A stretch of 37,542 nucleotides of DNA from Candidatus Venteria ishoeyi (GCF_030378065.1 NZ_JAUCGJ010000046.1:1-37542); one strand, 5' to 3'. Counted from the first letter of the stretch, positions 8,113-16,851 are shown. Numbers and translations: made by a program. The notes: a model not told the origin generated them from the sequence alone.

Positions 8113-8694
8113 TTAAAACAGGGGAACTGTACTGTGGGCACTGAGTCCATAGCTGCTAAAACCTGCTTCATGATCAGTTTGTTGAGTTTCTTCATGAGCA
8201 ATCAGCAAGGGGTATTTTTTTCCGGAAGTGTGGCTTTTTATCATGACAAATGGCTTCTTAGCATGTTGTTCTTCGTGTTTCTCCATGATGGACAGGGCTT
8301 GTTCATAACTGATATTTGCCCGTTTGGCTTTGCGTCTGGCCAGACGGAGATTGTTGCTTTTTGGCTGGATGCGCTTAAAAAGCGCATGACCGCGAATGTT
8401 ATCAGGTACGGCTCTGATCCGGGTGATATGAACATAGTCAGCCAACCGGGTCATTTTGGTTTGAATATTCAGCCGTTCTAAATCCATCGTCGTAGCGGCA
8501 AATAGACGTAGTTTGCTACCTAAATATTGTTTTTGAGCATTGTATTCCGGGAAAGCAACGCCTATGTTAATTTTGCCTTGATTATCCTTAGCTTCAACCA
8601 GAACCAGGTGGATTTGTTGATAGAGCTTTTCCCAAAGGAAATGAAGCGGTATTTCCACATCGGGTAACAGCGTCATGTCAATATAGGCTTTCAT
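8113..8694 (-). CDS. cas6f: CRISPR repeat endoribonuclease Cas6f (Csy4)
   Basis: A 193-residue Cas6f starting MKAYIDMTLLPD, 4 nt after the csy3 stop. An ungapped N-terminal comparison with the Pseudomonas Csy4 sequence I remember puts a histidine at residue 29 (KLYQQIH), the position of the catalytic His. A basic helix, LRLARRKAKRA (about residues 112-122), matches the arginine-rich helix that binds the repeat hairpin, and the C-terminal KPFVMIKSHTSGKKYPL and GFSSYGLS match the family core. It cuts pre-crRNA at the 3' base of each hairpin and stays bound to it in the Csy complex. A longer reading frame upstream (to 8856) lies inside csy3 and is rejected. It is the last gene of the csy operon. 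Confidence 0.97.
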   Translation of the reverse strand: MKAYIDMTLLPDVEIPLHFLWEKLYQQIHLVLVEAKDNQGKINIGVAFPEYNAQKQYLGSKLRLFAATTMDLERLNIQTKMTRLADYVHITRIRAVPDNIRGHALFKRIQPKSNNLRLARRKAKRANISYEQALSIMEKHEEQHAKKPFVMIKSHTSGKKYPLLIAHEETQQTDHEAGFSSYGLSAHSTVPLF

Positions 8695-8698
8695 CACA

Positions 8699-9739
8699 TC
8701 AGTCCTTTGTGCTTTCACCAAATACGCCACCACGCACCAGCACAGCCATGACATAGTGCGTGTCGTTTTTATCCTCCAGAGATTCGCCACGGGCAAAACG
8801 ATCAAACAGGGTGAAAAAATCAGCCTTGGCCTTGGGCGTGCGGTAGGCTTTACCAAGATTGGTCACAGCGCCGTAAGGTTCAATGGCAATAGGGCCGGTA
8901 TTGGCTTCAAGGTATTCGGGATACCAGGTATCAATGGTACGCAGGGCGTTACCAATTTTTTGTGAGTGCATTCCGGCTATATCGTTAATGCTGTAAAGTA
9001 TTTTGCTTTTTTTGCCCTTGCTGCTGCCGCTGCTTTTATCCAGCACCAGTTCTTCACTGGGATAAACATCTTGCGCTTTGCCTATCTGAGCATAGGCATT
9101 GATTTCCAGCAGCAGAAAATCATCTGCTCCTGAGAGGGCTGCTGCTATTTTTTCAGCCAGCGTATCTATACTGGCATCATTGTGGTCAAAATTACGGATG
9201 CTGAATTTTGTGGCGTCAAATGTCCAGCTTTGTTCTTCGTCGCCGTTGAGCTTTTTAACCTGGACTTCAATATTTTCCGCGCCCACCCGGTTGCGCCATA
9301 AAAAACGCGCATTGGCAATATTCATGGCGTAGCGTTTTGCCAGTTCGTTAAAACCTTCTGTTTCAATGTAATTATTGGCAGCCTGGGTGTAGCTTTCGTT
9401 AAACGCCTGGTTGTTACAGGCTGAGGGTTGTTGAACACCACTGAGAATTTTAAGCGTGAACTGGAGTTTCAGCGTGTCCTGGTTTGGAGAGAGGGCGCAA
9501 CTGTCAACGCGCTGGAGGTTGGCTTTTTCGACTTCAGCATTGAGTTTAAGGGGATCATTTTTTATGGCAGCTTTGGTGATGCGGTTGGAAATGGTGCCGC
9601 GCACAGATTTTTCCTGTAGCTTGAGCACTACCGCGCTGTCATGGCGCTGCTCCCAAGTGGTGCCGTACATAAAGCCGTCAGAGGGTACGAATTTTTTTTC
9701 AAAAGCGAGTACAGAGGCGATATTGTCTTTTTTAGCCAT
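8699..9739 (-). CDS. csy3: Type I-F Cascade backbone subunit Csy3 (Cas7f)
   Basis: A 346-residue Cas7f. Diagnostic blocks are SVLAFEKKFVPSDGFMYG at the N-terminus, EKSVRGTISNR, ANARFLWRNRVGAENIEVQV, HSQKIGNALRTIDTWYP, IEPYGAVTNLGKAYRTPK and a C-terminal VRGGVFGE. The first and last parts closely parallel Pseudomonas Csy3 (about 342 residues). Six copies form the helical backbone that holds the 32-nt guide. AAGGA about 10 nt before the ATG serves as ribosome site. A 76-bp gap separates it from csy2, which is long for this operon but holds no clear signal. Confidence 0.97.
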   Translation of the reverse strand: MAKKDNIASVLAFEKKFVPSDGFMYGTTWEQRHDSAVVLKLQEKSVRGTISNRITKAAIKNDPLKLNAEVEKANLQRVDSCALSPNQDTLKLQFTLKILSGVQQPSACNNQAFNESYTQAANNYIETEGFNELAKRYAMNIANARFLWRNRVGAENIEVQVKKLNGDEEQSWTFDATKFSIRNFDHNDASIDTLAEKIAAALSGADDFLLLEINAYAQIGKAQDVYPSEELVLDKSSGSSKGKKSKILYSINDIAGMHSQKIGNALRTIDTWYPEYLEANTGPIAIEPYGAVTNLGKAYRTPKAKADFFTLFDRFARGESLEDKNDTHYVMAVLVRGGVFGESTKD

Positions 9740-9815
9740 GATATTTTTTTCCTTTGTTTCAAAAATCTAGTGTGAGACGGAAGCAGTTTTTTGTGTGATT
9801 AGCGCAAAAAGAAGC

Positions 9816-10709
9816 TTACGTCGAACTTAGGTTAACTTGTTTATTTTGTTGGCAGAGATAAAGGTTTGTGTTTAAGTCGGTGTGATAGTGCCACAGCATC
9901 TGGTCAAGATCAGTGACACGGTAGGGCATAATAAATTCTCCTAAGGTGATGATGCTTTCTGCAAAGCGGTGTGGGGTTTCGGGATCACGTTGATTTTTAG
10001 CTTGACCCAGCTCGCTTATGCCATGAAAACCCGTAGCAATCGGTACAATCCAGCCTTTTTCCTTGCGCTCGCTGTGCCAGGTAATTTTTTCCTGTTCATC
10101 AACATGGCTGCGGTGGGTGACTTTGAGGTAGTCCAGCAGGGCATCAATGGCATCCTGACCTGTCGCCATTGCTTGTTGCATGAGGTCGCGGCGTTCAATG
10201 AGGCAGTGACCGGGCATGAGGCTGCGCATTAAGGCTTTGTGTTCAGCTTCATCGTCAATTTCTTGTAACTTGGCTTGGGCCGTTTTAAGTATATCGCCGC
10301 CAGCCAGTTTCATTTTTCCCCGCAATAGTTGAACGGTTGCATCCGTGAATTCATCTTCGTCAATGAAGCCCAGACCTTCACATTCCATAATGAGAGATAC
10401 CGTTAAATGACAGCGGGCTTCTTCGATAAATGAGGGGCGTTTGCCGGTTTTATCCAGCGGATTGCCTGTGCCGATAATAGAATGCACATAATCTCCCGCG
10501 CCTTTGTAAGTTTGCAGGTTTATGTGATGACAAACCACTGCCATGCTTTTGAAGCGCAGGTTGGGATAGTCCATTTCTCTGAGTTGACGTTCCAGCGCAT
10601 GAGTTGCGCCCAGCCAGGCAGTCATGGCAGGAAAGCCAATAGTATAGGGGCTGGAAAGGGCATTGGCATTCAATATTTCGATTTGGGGAATCAGCAGTAT
10701 TTTTTTCAT
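9816..10709 (-). CDS. csy2: Type I-F Cascade subunit Csy2 (Cas5f)
   Basis: A 297-residue Cas5f recognised by its N-terminus (LLIPQIEILNANALSSPYTI then GFPAMTAWLGATHALER) and C-terminal region (WIVPIATGFHGISELGQAKN, RFAESIITLGEF). It binds the 5' handle of the crRNA together with Csy1 and contributes to PAM recognition at the tail of the complex. Its ATG overlaps the csy1 stop in an ATGA (10706-10709), so the two are translationally coupled. Confidence 0.95.
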   Translation of the reverse strand: MKKILLIPQIEILNANALSSPYTIGFPAMTAWLGATHALERQLREMDYPNLRFKSMAVVCHHINLQTYKGAGDYVHSIIGTGNPLDKTGKRPSFIEEARCHLTVSLIMECEGLGFIDEDEFTDATVQLLRGKMKLAGGDILKTAQAKLQEIDDEAEHKALMRSLMPGHCLIERRDLMQQAMATGQDAIDALLDYLKVTHRSHVDEQEKITWHSERKEKGWIVPIATGFHGISELGQAKNQRDPETPHRFAESIITLGEFIMPYRVTDLDQMLWHYHTDLNTNLYLCQQNKQVNLSST

Positions 10710-11953
10710 TGTAAGGCGTTCTCACAGTCATTGATAATGGCTTTGATATGCGGCAGTTGTTCATCACCAAGCCCCAGTTTTTTCTCCTCTATGATTTTGT
10801 CATAAGCGCGTATAAACCAGTTTGCCAGTTCCTGTTTTACGTTGTCCAGCCATTGCGTGTCTTCGCTTCGCACCGGGGCATGGTGTTCATCCAGCCAGAT
10901 TTTTTGGTACTGGGGGAGTTGCTGGTAAGTTTCAGTTATTGACCAGCCCGGTTCCAGGCGGCGTATGAGCCAGGCATAATCAATGACCTGATAAATAATG
11001 CTGCGTATAAGCCAATCACGTTGCTGACGGGTATGGATATTGGGTTTGCCATGAACCAATAGCTGATGGAATTTTTGAAAATCTTCTTCATAGGGTTTCA
11101 GCCACAAGAATTTGCCAAAAAAATTGGTTTTGGGCGGCTGGGTTGTACGCGGGTTAAGCTCAGGTGGCATAGAAGGCAATAAATAGGCAATACCACCATT
11201 TTGGCTGTTAAGCACGCTGATATTCTGTTTATTTGAACCACCATAACCTATTGCACTGAGTCCATAAATATCCGCAAAGCCCTGCTCATGAGCATGGTTA
11301 TCTTTACGTGATTTCCTTGCCACTTTGGCTTCATCGGAAAAGCGTATATTGTTAATCTGGTGTTTGAGTTTAAAGAGCAGACCGGAAGGGGAGAGTATGG
11401 AAAGCAGGTGATAGTCATCACCAGCAAGCGGAAAATACACTTGTTTGAGCTTGCCATCGGTGGTGGTGCAGGGGTGAGAGTCTTGCTTGATAGCTAACAA
11501 CCCCTGCTCAATGTCACTGAAAGTGGCAGTGGAAATGCTGAATTGTTGTTTAATGGCAGCGGTTTTATTTTCCAGATGATTGAGAATAGTATTGCCGTCT
11601 GCCAGCTTCAGGCTGAGGAATTTATGCACATCCAAAGCCGCAGCATTACCAACAAATACATCTAAATTTACTTTAGCATTGCCTGTGCGCAAAAAACCAT
11701 CGGCAGACTGCTGGGCATCACTGATAATGGAACTGGTTTTGGCATCGGGGTGACTGAATTTTCCCGGATGACTGGTTAAGGAGAGTTGTCTGGCACGTTT
11801 GGCGGCATCAGGCAGCCAGGTAGCCAGTGCGTATTTGTCTGTGGCTTCTTGTTCAATAAGGGCTTGTTCTGCTTCTGTTTTATTTTTAAGTCTGCTTTTA
11901 AGCCAGTTTGCTTTGCGTTCATTAAGAAAGTTTTGGATTACAGGATCTAACAT
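10706..11953 (-). CDS. csy1: Type I-F Cascade large subunit Csy1 (Cas8f)
   Basis: A 415-residue Csy1. The N-terminus (ILDP-like MLDPVIQNFLNERKANWLK), the block HPDAKTSSI followed by DGFLRTGN, the GYGGSNKQNISVLNSQNGG segment and SMPPELNPR match the Cas8f family, which checks the PAM and helps load target DNA. A strong AGGAGG (11958-11963) lies 4 nt before the ATG, and a TATAAT-like -10 follows at 11982-11987. Normally csy1 follows cas2-3 closely; here a hicAB remnant of about 0.5 kb on the opposite strand lies between, so csy1-csy2-csy3-cas6f should be transcribed on their own. Confidence 0.95.
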   Translation of the reverse strand: MLDPVIQNFLNERKANWLKSRLKNKTEAEQALIEQEATDKYALATWLPDAAKRARQLSLTSHPGKFSHPDAKTSSIISDAQQSADGFLRTGNAKVNLDVFVGNAAALDVHKFLSLKLADGNTILNHLENKTAAIKQQFSISTATFSDIEQGLLAIKQDSHPCTTTDGKLKQVYFPLAGDDYHLLSILSPSGLLFKLKHQINNIRFSDEAKVARKSRKDNHAHEQGFADIYGLSAIGYGGSNKQNISVLNSQNGGIAYLLPSMPPELNPRTTQPPKTNFFGKFLWLKPYEEDFQKFHQLLVHGKPNIHTRQQRDWLIRSIIYQVIDYAWLIRRLEPGWSITETYQQLPQYQKIWLDEHHAPVRSEDTQWLDNVKQELANWFIRAYDKIIEEKKLGLGDEQLPHIKAIINDCENALQ

Positions 11954-11981
11954 TTGGCCTCCTTTTTTGAGGATAAAAAAT

Positions 11982-12010
11982 ATTATAGATTTTCAATATA
12001 TTTTGTATTG
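11982..12010 (-). promoter_or_regulatory. Candidate promoter of the csy operon
   Basis: On the minus strand a perfect TATAAT (11982-11987) lies about 30 nt before the csy1 ATG. The -35 region at the 17-bp spacing reads CAATAC (12005-12010), which is weak and would suit an activated or repressed promoter. It explains how csy genes are expressed despite the inserted TA module. Confidence 0.5.
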
Positions 12011-12011
12011 A
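11993..12011. promoter_or_regulatory. Inverted repeat, candidate HicB operator
   Basis: TCAATA (11993-11998) and TATTGA (12006-12011) form a perfect 6-bp inverted repeat with a 7-bp spacer. It covers the spacer and -35 zone of the csy promoter and lies 25 bp before the hicA relic start, where HicB-type antitoxins usually bind their own operator. The assignment is inference; short AT-rich repeats also arise by chance. Confidence 0.3.
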
Positions 12012-12035
12012 TAATACCAAAATTAGGTACTATAA

Positions 12036-12164
12036 ATGAAGCATAGATAGTAAAAAATATTTGTATTTATTCCTGCCAAACCCATTGCTCCTAATATTAT
12101 ATGGAAAGATATTGAGGCTTTATTTCGGACACTTGATGCATTTATATTGGTGAGAGAAAAATGA
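12036..12164 (+). pseudogene. hicA: Decayed hicA toxin relic
   Basis: The frame starting ATG at 12036 reads MKHR, two stops (12048-12053), then KIFVFIPAKPIAPN and IIWKDIEALFRTLDAF, before a stop at 12162. The block P-x-x-x-N-I-x-W-x-DIE-x-L-x-x-x-L-x-A is the N-terminal half of the HicA subgroup that normally continues into a glycine/serine-rich and 'HRPHP' active-site half. That second half, with the catalytic His, is absent. The toxin is thus both interrupted and truncated and cannot be active. It lies directly before hicB, in the usual hicA-hicB order. Confidence 0.75.
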
Positions 12165-12173
12165 GGGGCATTC

Positions 12174-12509
12174 ATGAAGAACGTAATGGACTTTAATGGG
12201 TATAAGGCCGTTATTCATTATGATCCTGAAATCGAAATGTTCAGAGGTGAATTTGTCAACCTTAATGGTGGCGCTGATTTTTATGCAGCAGATATTAAAG
12301 GCTTGCATCATGAGGGTCAGTTATCTCTTAATATGTTTTTGGATATGTGCAAAAAAGATGGCGTGGAACCTAAAAAATATTACTCCGGTAAGTTTAATGT
12401 GCGTTTAACGCCGGATTTACATGCCGATGTTGTGGTTGCGGCAAACGCAGCAGGAAAAAGCATCAATCAATGGTTGGTTGATTTTTTATCAAATGCCCTT
12501 AAACATTAA
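12174..12509 (+). CDS. hicB: HicB-family antitoxin, orphan
   Basis: A 111-residue HicB. The N-terminal half (GYKAVIHYDPEIEMFRGEFV, then FYAADIKGL) is the partial RNase H-like fold that blocks HicA, and the C-terminal KFNVRLTPDLHADVVVAANA plus GKSINQWLVDFL is a ribbon-helix-helix type DNA-binding part. GAGGGG 6 nt before the ATG supports the start; M5 is an alternative. The partner toxin just upstream is a broken relic, so this is an orphan antitoxin whose remaining activity would be DNA binding. It lies on the plus strand inside the minus-strand cas operon, and its stop overlaps the cas2-3 stop by a few bases. Confidence 0.9.
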   Translation: MKNVMDFNGYKAVIHYDPEIEMFRGEFVNLNGGADFYAADIKGLHHEGQLSLNMFLDMCKKDGVEPKKYYSGKFNVRLTPDLHADVVVAANAAGKSINQWLVDFLSNALKH

Positions 12510-15500
12510 ACACGAATCAAGCCCAGTTGGCTGGAATAGCTGAAAGCCATATCTCCCGGATCATTACCATAAGTAGGCAGGCTGATTTCTCCATAAATCA
12601 GCGCCACTTGTTTCAGCGCATCTTCCGCTTCTGCTTCCCGTATTCCGCTATAATTGCGTAACAGGGTTTCATAATCCCGTGTCAGCCATAAGCGTTGGCT
12701 TTCCTGCGTATTCAGTTCTTCGTGTTTGATATTGTATGAACATTCTTTAATCAGCGACTTGCCAAATGTGTCTTTTTCAGCAAATTTCCAGTCGTCATCA
12801 GCAGGCACCAAGTACATCAGTTGCTGCGGTTCACTTTTGCGAAATTGCACATAATATTGCGGAATTGCCGTCAGCCACCAATACCCCGTCAGCCAGCCCT
12901 GCATAGACTCCGGCCCTTGTTGCTCATAGTTGGTGAGGCATTGATGGATGGCAACATGTTCCAAATCTGCCAGATTATGCCGTGGGTTCAGCGTAGATGC
13001 TTTGTTGATGCGTGGCTTTGCATCCAGACATTGGCTGATAGCCCCGGCATTAATCAGTTGTTTCAGGTCGTGCGTGTCCAAAGGATTATTGTTTGATTCA
13101 TAGCCGGGATGGCAAAAAACAGGTTTGCCTGTGTTTAATAAACCTTTGAGGTTGTATTGTAGCAGGGCAATGTTGGCAGTTTGAATGGGGGGTTCTGGTT
13201 CACGGTGACGCAATACCCGCCCTGCCAGTTGCACAAAAGAGCGATAAGAAGAAGGTTCAACCACGGCCCAGTCAAAGTCATGATCTCGCCCCACTTCTTC
13301 AACCGGCGTGGCAACCAGGATAAAAATAACCTGCGGCGCGGTGATGCTTTGTAAGTGCTGGCGAATGTGTTTTTGCTCGAAAGCAGCCTGACTGCCTTGT
13401 TGGCGCTTGAGCACGGCATCCAGATGTTTTTCCTGGGCATTACGCATAATAAGAATTTGCTGGCTGTGGTAAGCCATAGCACGAATTTCCACATCTTGCG
13501 GCCATTGGGCGTTGAGCAAATAGCGGGTTAGCGCAACGCAGGGGTTAATGTTGGCAATGCGAACCAGACCAAAACTGACACATTTTCCTGATTGTTCGTC
13601 CGTTTGATAGTGTTGCTGGTGCTTTTCTAAAATAGCAGTTTGAATTGTGGCATAAAATTGTTTACGGATGCTTTCTTCATCCTCATTATCCATTGAACAG
13701 GCAATAATATCCGCCTTGCGTTTCGGCGTTTGCTTTTCAAGTTCGCTGGTGCGTTTATCAATAAATTTTTGATGGTGTTTTTGGTAGTCGTTAAGGCCGT
13801 GATCGTCACCTGTGATTTGGATACTGTGAACCTGGGTGGTGAATTCATCCATCCAGGCGCAGCCAACGCTGGCATTGCGCTGGCGCATTTGGGCAAACAG
13901 CGCCCAGCCTGCCTGATAGGTGTTGTAATAACCTTCGGCAATGTCGGGGGGAATGGTTGCCGAAGAAATCATCACTTTGCGCCCTAACATACCTGCCAGG
14001 TGAATCAGGCGACCAATGGCAATCAGATCATTTCCATCAAAATCATCAATTTCATCAATCACCAGGTCTGAGGACATGAGGCGCAGTGTGGGCAGTATGT
14101 AACGCCCACCACGTTTACTTTCAGTTGCTGCCATGAGGTGATCAATGGTGCAACTGAGTACCGGGGCGAATAGAAATTTGCGGTCTTTTTCCCGCGTTAA
14201 AACCGTTTTGAGTTCAGTTTCAGGAATTTCAGTGTGAAAGTCGATTTCATTATCCAGCAGGTATTCTTCAGATTCTGAGCCAGTGGCGGTTTGGGCTTCT
14301 TCTGTTTGTTCTTGTTTATTTTTATTGTGCAAATCCATGACTGCGCGGGAACCAATCAAAACCGCCAGTTCATCATTGCCCAGTTTAATACGCTGGCGAT
14401 ATTCATCTCCGGTTTGCAGGGTCAGGGTGCGCAAACCCAAAGCCAAAATATAACGCAAACTTTCCCCATCAGCGGATAAGGTGCGCATAATCTTGGCATT
14501 GGCAAAGGTTTTTCCGGTTCCCGTGCTTGCCATATTGACAGCAAAAAAACCAAAATGGCTGCTAGTTTCAAGTTTATCCTGGCTGCTTTTCCAGTGTTTG
14601 ATTTTACTCACAGCGGTGTCTTGCCAACAAAATCGACCTTGGCTTTTGCGCTTTAAGGCTTTGACATCATAAGCACGTTGCAGTTCTTTGTGTTCTCCTT
14701 CAAATGCGGGTAACAGGTGGGCATTGCGCAATGCTTGTCGGCTGACGCCTATGAGGTGCTCATCCAGTTTTTGTTTGAGTTTTTTGGTTTTTCTGTCACT
14801 GTTGGCATATAAGTCGAGTGTTGTTTGCCATTTGTTATCTGCCTCCTGAGATGAGTAGCAATGATCCCCCAACATCAATGCCAGACGTGTGTGATGTAAC
14901 AATAAGCGCCAGGTGCCATCGTTAATACTTTGGCTTAATAAGGGCAGGCAGTCATGGAGTTTTTGCGCTTGCTTGCGTGCCGCTTTCAGCCAGATTTCCG
15001 AATCGCAAGGCAGACCTTGGGGATAATCAAAGCAGCGTTTAAGATCGTGTTTAAATGTATTTTTATCAAATTTATTTTCATAACCCCATTTCTGGGTGAT
15101 GTTCTGAAATAAAAGTTCAGGCTCTGGTAAGGGAGTACCAGCATGAGATTTAAGGATGGGCAAACGATGATGCGATAGCAGCAACCAATTCAACAAGGTA
15201 GCCATTTGGGGAAGCTTATTTAAGGGTTTATTTTTATCTTGTTGTTTCTGGTGTTGTACAGAGACCTGTTTTTTCAGGGTCTCGGTTTCAATTTCTCCCT
15301 TTGCCAAGCGGCTTAGCCATTGCTCATCTGTTTCGCCATTCACATAAGCATTTAGGAATAAAGCTGAAATCCATTCATGACGTAGCGGATCAGCGATGAT
15401 TTTTGAAGTTTTTAATTTGCTTTGAAAAAACTCGGAAGCCTTGCCCCAATCATGAAACAGTGCCGCCATCGCAGCAAGGCTTTTGATTAAAGGCAGGTAA

Positions 15501-15820
15501 TGCCAGTCATTTTCCCATTGGGTATTCATAATGGTTTTGCGGGTGGTGTTCACAGGCACGATACCCTGACTGTTGAAACGCTCACGATTCCCGACTATCC
15601 AGATTAATTCACTGCGACTGCGGCTGCGAATCCAGTGACAAGCCACAGCGGTATTTTTGGAGGCAGTTTTGCGTAGCAGTTTTTTAACTGCTTGCAGGCC
15701 ATCATTGGTAATAACAGTTTGCCAGGTGCGGTCGCCTATGCGGTTGGCAAAAGCATCCAGAACGCGGCGGGTTTTGTTGAGGGATTTTTTTTCGCATTGC
15801 GCAACAAATGTGACCATCAT
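12506..15820 (-). CDS. cas3: Cas2-Cas3 fusion nuclease-helicase (type I-F)
   Basis: A 1104-residue fusion characteristic of I-F. Residues 1-95 are the Cas2 domain (VAQCEKKSLNKTRRVLDAFA, NTAVACHWIR). An HD nuclease follows with LFHDWGKASEFFQ (His123-Asp124) and DPLRHEW. The SF2 helicase has Walker A ASTGTGKTF (431-439), DEID (589-592), the SAT motif (620-622) and the late Q/GR motif FVQLAGRVLRHR. It joins Cas1 for spacer integration and degrades targets marked by the Csy complex. Its start overlaps the cas1 stop (ATGA, 15817-15820). All key motifs are intact, so both adaptation and interference look functional. Confidence 0.97.
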   Translation of the reverse strand: MMVTFVAQCEKKSLNKTRRVLDAFANRIGDRTWQTVITNDGLQAVKKLLRKTASKNTAVACHWIRSRSRSELIWIVGNRERFNSQGIVPVNTTRKTIMNTQWENDWHYLPLIKSLAAMAALFHDWGKASEFFQSKLKTSKIIADPLRHEWISALFLNAYVNGETDEQWLSRLAKGEIETETLKKQVSVQHQKQQDKNKPLNKLPQMATLLNWLLLSHHRLPILKSHAGTPLPEPELLFQNITQKWGYENKFDKNTFKHDLKRCFDYPQGLPCDSEIWLKAARKQAQKLHDCLPLLSQSINDGTWRLLLHHTRLALMLGDHCYSSQEADNKWQTTLDLYANSDRKTKKLKQKLDEHLIGVSRQALRNAHLLPAFEGEHKELQRAYDVKALKRKSQGRFCWQDTAVSKIKHWKSSQDKLETSSHFGFFAVNMASTGTGKTFANAKIMRTLSADGESLRYILALGLRTLTLQTGDEYRQRIKLGNDELAVLIGSRAVMDLHNKNKQEQTEEAQTATGSESEEYLLDNEIDFHTEIPETELKTVLTREKDRKFLFAPVLSCTIDHLMAATESKRGGRYILPTLRLMSSDLVIDEIDDFDGNDLIAIGRLIHLAGMLGRKVMISSATIPPDIAEGYYNTYQAGWALFAQMRQRNASVGCAWMDEFTTQVHSIQITGDDHGLNDYQKHHQKFIDKRTSELEKQTPKRKADIIACSMDNEDEESIRKQFYATIQTAILEKHQQHYQTDEQSGKCVSFGLVRIANINPCVALTRYLLNAQWPQDVEIRAMAYHSQQILIMRNAQEKHLDAVLKRQQGSQAAFEQKHIRQHLQSITAPQVIFILVATPVEEVGRDHDFDWAVVEPSSYRSFVQLAGRVLRHREPEPPIQTANIALLQYNLKGLLNTGKPVFCHPGYESNNNPLDTHDLKQLINAGAISQCLDAKPRINKASTLNPRHNLADLEHVAIHQCLTNYEQQGPESMQGWLTGYWWLTAIPQYYVQFRKSEPQQLMYLVPADDDWKFAEKDTFGKSLIKECSYNIKHEELNTQESQRLWLTRDYETLLRNYSGIREAEAEDALKQVALIYGEISLPTYGNDPGDMAFSYSSQLGLIRV

Positions 15821-16764
15821 AATTGGCTGCCCTCATCACTGAGTTGTTTGAGGCTATCAAACATAAAGTCGAGTGCTTTATGCTGCGCAAAATTTTGCAG
15901 ACATTGCTGGCGAAATTCCTGTTCAGTGGTTTGCTCCTGGGCGCAAATAAAAGCCCAGGGCAGAATCAGGCTGTCTTTGACCAGATCAGCCACATCAAAA
16001 ACCAAAGCTCCACGGCGGGTTTTACCGTGTAACACGGCAAAACCGTGAGGGATACCCAAAACCCAGAGGGTGGTTGCTGCCAGTCCATAGGCAAGATAGT
16101 TACCGTGATTCAGGAAAATATTAGCTTCATCTGTCGCATTGTCCTGGTTGCGGACAAATTCCAGTTGGGTACGCTTGGCAGCAATTTTATAAAGTCTTTT
16201 GGTAAGCTGAGCTTCGGTTAAAAGTAAATGAGTGGTGTTGGGGCATTGTTCTATTTCTGTAGAAAACCGGCTTATTGCTTGTTGAATATCGGCATCGTCA
16301 GCATAAAATCCGGCGTTGTGAAGTGCTTTGTCTTTGCTCCAGACCCGTTGCAGGTATTCCAGGCGCAGTAGCTGAAATTTTTTGGCGACTTTAAGACGCT
16401 TGGTTTCGTCAAACCAGAAGGATAGCCAGTTTTGAACATATTCAGTGGGGCGGTATTCACTTTGCGGGGAAAGCCATTCAACTTCATTGCCAGCAATCAG
16501 CGGCGTGCCGCCGCCACCGCTAAAACCCAGCAAGACTCCGGCGGCAGCCATCATGCGCACGGCAGCCTGGGTGATAGAAGTACCAGTGCCAAGCAGAACA
16601 ACGGTGGTATTGGCTATCGGGATATTCCAGTATTGCTTTTCCGTTTTGGCTTCGGTGAGATAGACAACACGCCCACTTTTGACCATGACGCGGCATTTTT
16701 CAATGTAATAAATATTGGCGCGTTTTGAGTGAAGTATTGCTTTGAGATCGGTTAAATATTCCAT
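15817..16764 (-). CDS. cas1: CRISPR integrase Cas1 (type I-F)
   Basis: A 315-residue Cas1f. LKAILHSKRANIYYIEKCRV, WNIPIANTTVVLLGTGTSIT, GVLLGFSGGGGTPL and SEYRPTEYVQNW are typical of I-F. Metal-binding residues are expected in LLLTEAQLTKRLYK (Glu), LNHGNYLAYG and HGKTRRGALVFDVADL (His, Asp), all present. It forms a complex with Cas2-3 that integrates new spacers at the leader end. It is the first gene of the adaptation operon; the ribosome site is weak. The upstream 87 bp (16765-16851) hold a large palindrome and a TTGAAG that could be a -35. Confidence 0.97.
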   Translation of the reverse strand: MEYLTDLKAILHSKRANIYYIEKCRVMVKSGRVVYLTEAKTEKQYWNIPIANTTVVLLGTGTSITQAAVRMMAAAGVLLGFSGGGGTPLIAGNEVEWLSPQSEYRPTEYVQNWLSFWFDETKRLKVAKKFQLLRLEYLQRVWSKDKALHNAGFYADDADIQQAISRFSTEIEQCPNTTHLLLTEAQLTKRLYKIAAKRTQLEFVRNQDNATDEANIFLNHGNYLAYGLAATTLWVLGIPHGFAVLHGKTRRGALVFDVADLVKDSLILPWAFICAQEQTTEQEFRQQCLQNFAQHKALDFMFDSLKQLSDEGSQL

Positions 16765-16810
16765 ATATTTTCAACAAAAATAAAGAATACTAACACATTA
16801 CTTCAATAGC

Positions 16811-16847
16811 CATATAAAACATCTGGATATTATCCATGTTTTATATG
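16811..16847. promoter_or_regulatory. Large palindrome between clc gene and cas1
   Basis: CATATAAAACAT (16811-16822) and ATGTTTTATATG (16836-16847) are perfect 12-bp arms; the 13-bp centre contains a further GGATA-T-TATCC palindrome. On the minus strand it follows the clc stop by 5 nt and precedes the cas1 ATG by 47 nt. No U-run follows, so it is not a classical terminator; it may be an operator or cruciform-type site of the cas promoter. Confidence 0.55.
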
Positions 16848-16851
16848 AATT

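Noticed and set aside
8695-8856. Upstream extension of cas6f
   Set aside because: It lies within csy3, and the family N-terminus begins at MKAYIDM (8694).
11954-12173. A CreTA-like RNA module with a CRISPR-repeat mimic
   Set aside because: No sequence resembling the repeat stem CTGCC/GGCAG occurs in this gap; the gap is explained by the hicA relic and the csy1 promoter.
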